Positions 35,243 to 38,039 of a stretch of 38,039 nucleotides of DNA are shown here, piece by piece. The DNA is from Gammaproteobacteria bacterium (GTDB taxonomy: Bacteria; Pseudomonadota; Gammaproteobacteria; Arenicellales; UBA868). The notes below the pieces were generated by a model. It made no database searches, was not told the origin of the DNA, and saw only the letters and a list, made by a program, of their open reading frames with translations. The number at the start of each line of letters is the position of its first letter. Position 1 is the stretch's first letter. The position numbers and the translations under genes were made by a program. The stretch covers positions 1 through 38,039 of the forward strand of contig JADHSN010000004.1 in the NCBI GenBank assembly GCA_016776875.1, written 5' to 3'.

Positions 35243-36490
35243 ATGACCGAAGTAAGCCGTGAGTGGTACGACAGCTATATGATGCCTAACTATGCGCCGG
35301 CGCAAATGATTCCGGTCAGGGGCTCTGGTTCTAGAGTGTGGGATCAGCAGGGGCGTGAGTATATTGATTTTGCTGGCGGCATCGCTGTCAATTCCCTGGG
35401 TCATGCACATCCCAAGCTTGTTGAGGTGTTGACAGATCAGGCAACCAAACTCTGGCATACCGCGAATGTCTTCGCAACGGAGCCGGCACTTAAGCTCGCT
35501 AAACAACTGACAGAATTAACTTTTGCGGACAAGGTGTTTTTTTCAAATTCAGGGGCCGAAGCTAACGAGGCCGCTATGAAGCTTGCGCGACGCCACGCAT
35601 TTAACCATCATGGGGAGCAGAAAGACCGCATCATTGCGTTTGAAAACGCATTTCATGGTCGCACATTATTTACAGTAACCGCGGGTGGGCAAGCTAATTA
35701 CCGAGAGGGATTTGGGCCACTACCCGGTGCAATTGATCATTTACCGTTTAACGATATCGAAGCATTAGAGGACGCGTTTGATGACAACGTGTGTGCGGTA
35801 ATCGTTGAACCGGTTCAGGGCGAAGGCGGTGTGATTGCAGCTGAAGGCGATTTTATGTCGGCAATTCGGCGCCTATGCAACCGTCATGATGCACTGATGA
35901 TTGTTGATGAAGTCCAATCTGGCGTCGGCCGAACAGGGGCGCTATATGCTTATGAACATTTTGGTATTCGACCTGATATTTTGACGACCGCAAAAGGTAT
36001 CGGTGGCGGGTTTCCTATTGCTGCAACCCTCGCAACAGATGAAGTTGCCCAATCACTTCAAGTGGGCACCCACGGGAGCACGTGGGGCGGCAATCCGATG
36101 GGGTGTGCGATTGGCAGTGCGGTTCTTGACATTGTAAGTGACCCCGAAACGCTCGCAGGGGTTGGGAAGCGGCGGCAGGCATTAGAGGAAGCCTTGATGC
36201 AGATCGGTTTACGCTATGGAGTTTTCGATCAAGTGCGGGGAATGGGTCTGTTAATGGGTTGCGTTTTGACTGATGCTTGGAAGGGTCAAGCGAGAGAGTT
36301 TCTTCAGGCCGCCCAGAGTGAGGGCGTATTTATTTTGGTTGCCGGCGCAAATGTACTTCGTCTGGCGCCATCGCTTCTTATTTCTTTTGATGAGATTTCT
36401 GTCGGAATGGCGCGTTTTGAGAAAGCGGTTCAGGCTGTTTGCGCAACGAACGAATCGGACTCACAAAAACAGACGGCCACTTCAGAATAG
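35243..36490 (+). CDS. argD: Acetylornithine / succinylornithine aminotransferase
   Basis: 415 residues from the ATG at 35243, which has AAGGA upstream and gives the family start (WYDSYMMPNYAPAQMIPVRGSGSRVWD); the frame reaches back to 35177 without a plausible start. Class III PLP aminotransferase: GGIAVNSLGHAHP, FFSNSGAEANEAA, AFHGRTLFTVTAGGQ, IVDEVQSGVGRTG (D222) and PLP lysine K251 in TTAKGIGGGFPIAA. It works in arginine synthesis (ArgD) or in arginine degradation (AstC); no ast genes adjoin, so ArgD is preferred, but one enzyme may serve both. Confidence 0.9.
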   Translation: MTEVSREWYDSYMMPNYAPAQMIPVRGSGSRVWDQQGREYIDFAGGIAVNSLGHAHPKLVEVLTDQATKLWHTANVFATEPALKLAKQLTELTFADKVFFSNSGAEANEAAMKLARRHAFNHHGEQKDRIIAFENAFHGRTLFTVTAGGQANYREGFGPLPGAIDHLPFNDIEALEDAFDDNVCAVIVEPVQGEGGVIAAEGDFMSAIRRLCNRHDALMIVDEVQSGVGRTGALYAYEHFGIRPDILTTAKGIGGGFPIAATLATDEVAQSLQVGTHGSTWGGNPMGCAIGSAVLDIVSDPETLAGVGKRRQALEEALMQIGLRYGVFDQVRGMGLLMGCVLTDAWKGQAREFLQAAQSEGVFILVAGANVLRLAPSLLISFDEISVGMARFEKAVQAVCATNESDSQKQTATSE

Positions 36491-36499
36491 TATCTGCTG

Positions 36500-37702
36500 T
36501 TACTCGACTCTCTCGTTAATGCTAATCTGAATGACGCGTGGGTCGGCTATTGAGAAAGTCTGGCTAAGGCCGACAAGATCGCCGGGAGTTTTTGTCGCAT
36601 TTCCACTCTTCGAGATGTGCGCGCCGATCACGAGTTGTGGATAACTCGATAGGGAATTGCCTTCTATCAAACGGTCACCATCGTTCAGCGTGATAACTCT
36701 CGGGAGAGGTAACGCGCTTAGTCGACGGGCCGCAATCGGCATCGGCGGACCGTTGGGGTCTTTGACGAAGACGAAGAGCGTGTCGTTTGGCCTGATGGAG
36801 GCAATTAATTCAGCCGGCACATCGACCTTTACTTCGATAACCGGATCGATGGCAGGGGTTTGATCCTGCGCCTGGCGAATTCGGGCAATGACTGCCTCTA
36901 CCTCAATACGAACTTCCGGCTCGTTTGCGACCATGCGCAGCAGGCGGTTAAAGATCATCAGCGCTTCATCGAATTTACCTCGCTGCTCGGCGGCGATACC
37001 ATATAGCCATAGCCCCTGAGGTTGGTCAGGACTAAGGGCAAGCGCTCTGGTGATGAGTTGCTCGGCTTCTCCCGCTAACACCCCATTCTGAGTCATCGCG
37101 ATTGCGTCCGCGAGCCGAATGAGAATTTCGGGATTATCAGGCTGAAGTGATATCAGGACGCGGTAGGCTTCGACAGCCTCTGCGTATCGGGCAGTGCCCA
37201 TAAGCGCATTTGCCAGTAGTGTCCATCCTCGGACGTCATCCGGTCGATCTTTTAGCTGTTCTTTCATCTGGGCCAGCATGGTGTCGACATCGGGTTGCAT
37301 TTCCGATGAGGGCGTAGTGTCGGCCAGCGGCAGCGAGTCGACATTGACTGCATTGGGACTGCCAATCATTAAGTAAATACCAACCGCAAGGATCGGGATC
37401 AATGCGCAAACAATTGAGGCGGTAAAAGGCGCGGGGAGTTGACTGTCAGAACCTTCAGGATGGGGCGATAGGTCGAACGTGAGCCCTTGTTCGAGATCGC
37501 GCCGCGACGCGTCATACTCTGCGTCACTAATCAGGCCTTGCTTTAAATCGTGTTTGAGTTCGGCCTCCCGCTCCCTCGCGATTTCAACATTGATGCTGTC
37601 TCTATTTAGGGACAGTCCCTTAGGCGCTCGCAAGAACGATGGGATTAGCGCGCCGAGCGTACCGAGCACCAGAATAGACGCGATAAGCCAAAGAAAAAAC
37701 AC
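36500..37702 (-). CDS. ccmI: Cytochrome c biogenesis protein CcmI
   Basis: 400 residues. Two N-terminal membrane segments (FFLWLIASILVLGTLGALIPSFL and ASIVCALIPILAVGIYLMIG) flank a cytoplasmic loop with EREAELKHDLKQGLISDAEYDASRRDLEQ, the classic CcmI loop. The periplasmic part has TPR repeats (DDVRGWTLLANALMGTARYAEAVEAY, and PQGLWLYGIAAEQRGKFDEAL) that hold apocytochrome c, then a C-terminal beta domain. It delivers apocytochrome to the CcmF/CcmH heme ligation complex. GTG start; it lies 3 bases after the ccmH stop. Confidence 0.95.
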   Translation of the reverse strand: MFFLWLIASILVLGTLGALIPSFLRAPKGLSLNRDSINVEIAREREAELKHDLKQGLISDAEYDASRRDLEQGLTFDLSPHPEGSDSQLPAPFTASIVCALIPILAVGIYLMIGSPNAVNVDSLPLADTTPSSEMQPDVDTMLAQMKEQLKDRPDDVRGWTLLANALMGTARYAEAVEAYRVLISLQPDNPEILIRLADAIAMTQNGVLAGEAEQLITRALALSPDQPQGLWLYGIAAEQRGKFDEALMIFNRLLRMVANEPEVRIEVEAVIARIRQAQDQTPAIDPVIEVKVDVPAELIASIRPNDTLFVFVKDPNGPPMPIAARRLSALPLPRVITLNDGDRLIEGNSLSSYPQLVIGAHISKSGNATKTPGDLVGLSQTFSIADPRVIQISINERVE

Positions 37703-37705
37703 GTC

Positions 37706-38039
37706 CTAACGCCCTTCGTCCAAAAGCGAAGCCGCCTTTGCCCGCGCCGTGGTTGATAGTTTTGTTTTGTTTTGACTTCGTCGTATCGTAATGAAAAAAA
37801 CAACCAGGGCAATAAGTAAAATTCCAAAAGGTCCAATCCATAAGAGCAGGGTTTGACCTTTAAGCGGGGGGCGATACAAGACAAAATCTCCATATCGGGC
37901 CACCATGAATTCAGCAATTTCGTTGTTGGAGGCGCCTGCATTTATCATTTCAAAAGTTTTCGCTCGCAGATCCTGCGCAAGTTCGGCGTTTGAGTCCGCA
38001 AGGTTCTGGTTTTGGCAAACCAGGCATCGTAATTCCGCG
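37706..38039 (-). CDS. ccmH: Cytochrome c biogenesis protein CcmH (partial, 5' end outside window)
   Basis: The frame runs to the window edge; the first complete codon visible is at 38038-38036. It shows the redox motif LRCLVCQNQNLADSNAELAQDLR, with a CxxC that reduces apocytochrome c cysteines, then NNEIAEFMVARYGDFVLYRPPLKG and a C-terminal membrane helix (LLLWIGPFGILLIALVVFFITI). An internal ATG at 37948 would lose the CxxC and is not the start. It lies just upstream of ccmI; other ccm genes probably follow beyond the window. Confidence 0.95.
   Translation of the reverse strand, partial: AELRCLVCQNQNLADSNAELAQDLRAKTFEMINAGASNNEIAEFMVARYGDFVLYRPPLKGQTLLLWIGPFGILLIALVVFFITIRRSQNKTKLSTTARAKAASLLDEGR

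Overview
The window looks like a chromosomal segment of a marine-type gammaproteobacterium. The evidence is the housekeeping order ypjD / ffh-rpsP-rimM-trmD-rplS, then xerD, pcnB-folK, trpS-scpA-scpB-rluB, the divergent tesA / ybbA-ybbP pair and a ccmH-ccmI end. A probable DMSP-lyase family gene (DddP type) and a non-pyrrolysine MttB-family methyltransferase gene point to a sea-water heterotroph that uses methylated osmolytes. No phage, IS element or CRISPR array was seen. Genus cannot be fixed from the sequence alone.

Layout. 1-1208: remnant of a DadA/PuuB-type FAD amine oxidoreductase with two in-frame amber codons. 1211-5562: ypjD (minus), then the ribosome/SRP cluster ffh, rpsP, rimM, trmD, rplS, closed by a perfect 11-bp hairpin. 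5652-8488: an exported TPR-like protein translationally coupled to xerD. 8502-9371: a CnoX/YbbN thioredoxin-TPR protein on the minus strand. 9514-14775: an accessory block of two EamA permeases flanking a secreted thioredoxin-like protein, then an M20 amidohydrolase and an MttB-like methyltransferase. 14806-18578: tesA diverging from and overlapping ybbA-ybbP. 18606-20744: a small S8 protease fused to a probable outer-membrane barrel.

20886-26816 is the most interesting part: five tightly packed genes (DddP-like M24 enzyme, M19-like protein lacking part of the metal site, a 575-residue protein I do not recognise, a DUF3726-like protein, and an MFS transporter). A perfect palindrome lies at the -10 element in front of the first gene. 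This reads as one uptake and breakdown unit for a small, possibly methylated or sulfonium compound; the substrate is inference. 26941-27428 encodes three very small overlapping or adjacent membrane proteins.

27580-27654 is tRNA-Glu(CUC) on the minus strand, followed on the plus strand by pcnB-folK (RNA polyadenylation and folate), trpS-scpA-scpB-rluB (tRNA charging, condensin, 23S rRNA modification), then metC-hugZ-like on the minus strand, argD/astC on the plus strand, and the cytochrome c maturation genes ccmI and partial ccmH leaving the window on the minus strand.
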